The notes under the pieces are model-generated. The model ran no database searches. It saw nothing but the letters and a program-made list of their open reading frames with translations, and had not been told where the DNA came from. Shown here one piece after another: positions 6,936 through 7,057 of a stretch of 7,057 bases of DNA; within the stretch, counting starts at the first letter, position 1, and each line of letters begins with the position of its first letter. Where the stretch lies: positions 1-7,057 of the forward strand of contig CALLXS010000059.1 of NCBI GenBank assembly GCA_937875295.1, written 5' to 3'. The translations under genes were made by a program, and so were the position numbers. The stretch comes from an uncultured bacterium. GTDB taxonomy: Bacteria; Bacteroidota; Ignavibacteria; Kapaibacteriales; UBA2268.

Positions 6936-7057
6936 TTAAAATACCATATTTATAGGGTATCCACACTTAGGACATTTATTGCTATCCATACGAACCTCAG
7001 TTAAATACCCGATTCTCTCTACTAAAAGCTCGCCGCACTTAGGGCAATATGTAGAAC
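6936..7057 (-). CDS. amrS: C-terminal fragment of a probable AmmeMemoRadiSam system radical SAM enzyme
   Basis: The last 39 codons of a minus-strand gene run in from the right edge and stop at 6936-6938 (TAA). The visible sequence has two zinc-knuckle-like motifs, YCPKCG and KCPKCGYPI, separated by LLVERIGYLTEVRMDSN. The pattern CPxCG, LVERxGY, then a CPxCG a few residues from the end matches the tail of AmrS-type radical SAM proteins, which are related to pyruvate formate-lyase activating enzymes. Their radical SAM CxxxCxxC motif would lie outside the window. I recognise it from this tail alone, so a different zinc-ribbon protein remains possible. It converges on the XRE-cupin gene and shares its terminator. 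Confidence 0.65.
   Translation of the reverse strand, partial: STYCPKCGELLVERIGYLTEVRMDSNKCPKCGYPINMVF

Overview
The window appears to be two unrelated pieces of genome joined near position 5661-5672. The left piece (1 to about 5665) is typical of the Bacteroidota/Ignavibacteria/Kapabacteria (FCB) group. It carries one very large secreted, multidomain, beta-helix surface protein ending in a type A sorting domain for the type IX secretion system (T9SS). The right piece (about 5665-7057) is typical of a low-GC Clostridium-like Firmicute. It has strong purine-rich Shine-Dalgarno sites, a sigma-A promoter, and a divergent azlC / XRE-cupin regulator pair. The two pieces meet in the middle of two genes, with no mobile element, attachment site or long repeat between them. 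An assembly or amplification chimera is the simplest explanation.

Layout: an AT-rich leader (1-69) precedes the T9SS-exported protein (70-5700, +), whose sorting domain is cut off and followed by about nine residues read from antisense azlC DNA. The azlC gene (6194 down to about 5664, -) encodes the large subunit of a branched-chain amino acid exporter. It lacks its C-terminal quarter, and the azlD partner expected after it is absent. A 126-bp divergent control region (6195-6320) follows. It holds a near-consensus promoter for azlC and three direct repeats of GTAYGTTATAW spaced by whole helical turns, a good candidate operator. An XRE-family HTH plus cupin regulator (6321-6881, +) comes next, then a probable bidirectional terminator hairpin (6893-6935). 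The window ends with the C-terminal 39 codons of a minus-strand gene with two CPxCG knuckles, resembling the AmmeMemoRadiSam radical SAM enzyme (6936-7057).

How the genes work together: in the right piece, the XRE-cupin protein most likely senses a small molecule through its cupin domain and controls both itself and azlC through the repeats in the shared promoter region. One repeat lies inside the azlC promoter spacer, and two contain a TATAAT that could be the regulator's own -10 box. The left-piece surface protein has no functional link to these genes. I found no convincing previously undescribed system. The points most worth checking are the chimeric junction and the phased operator repeats.
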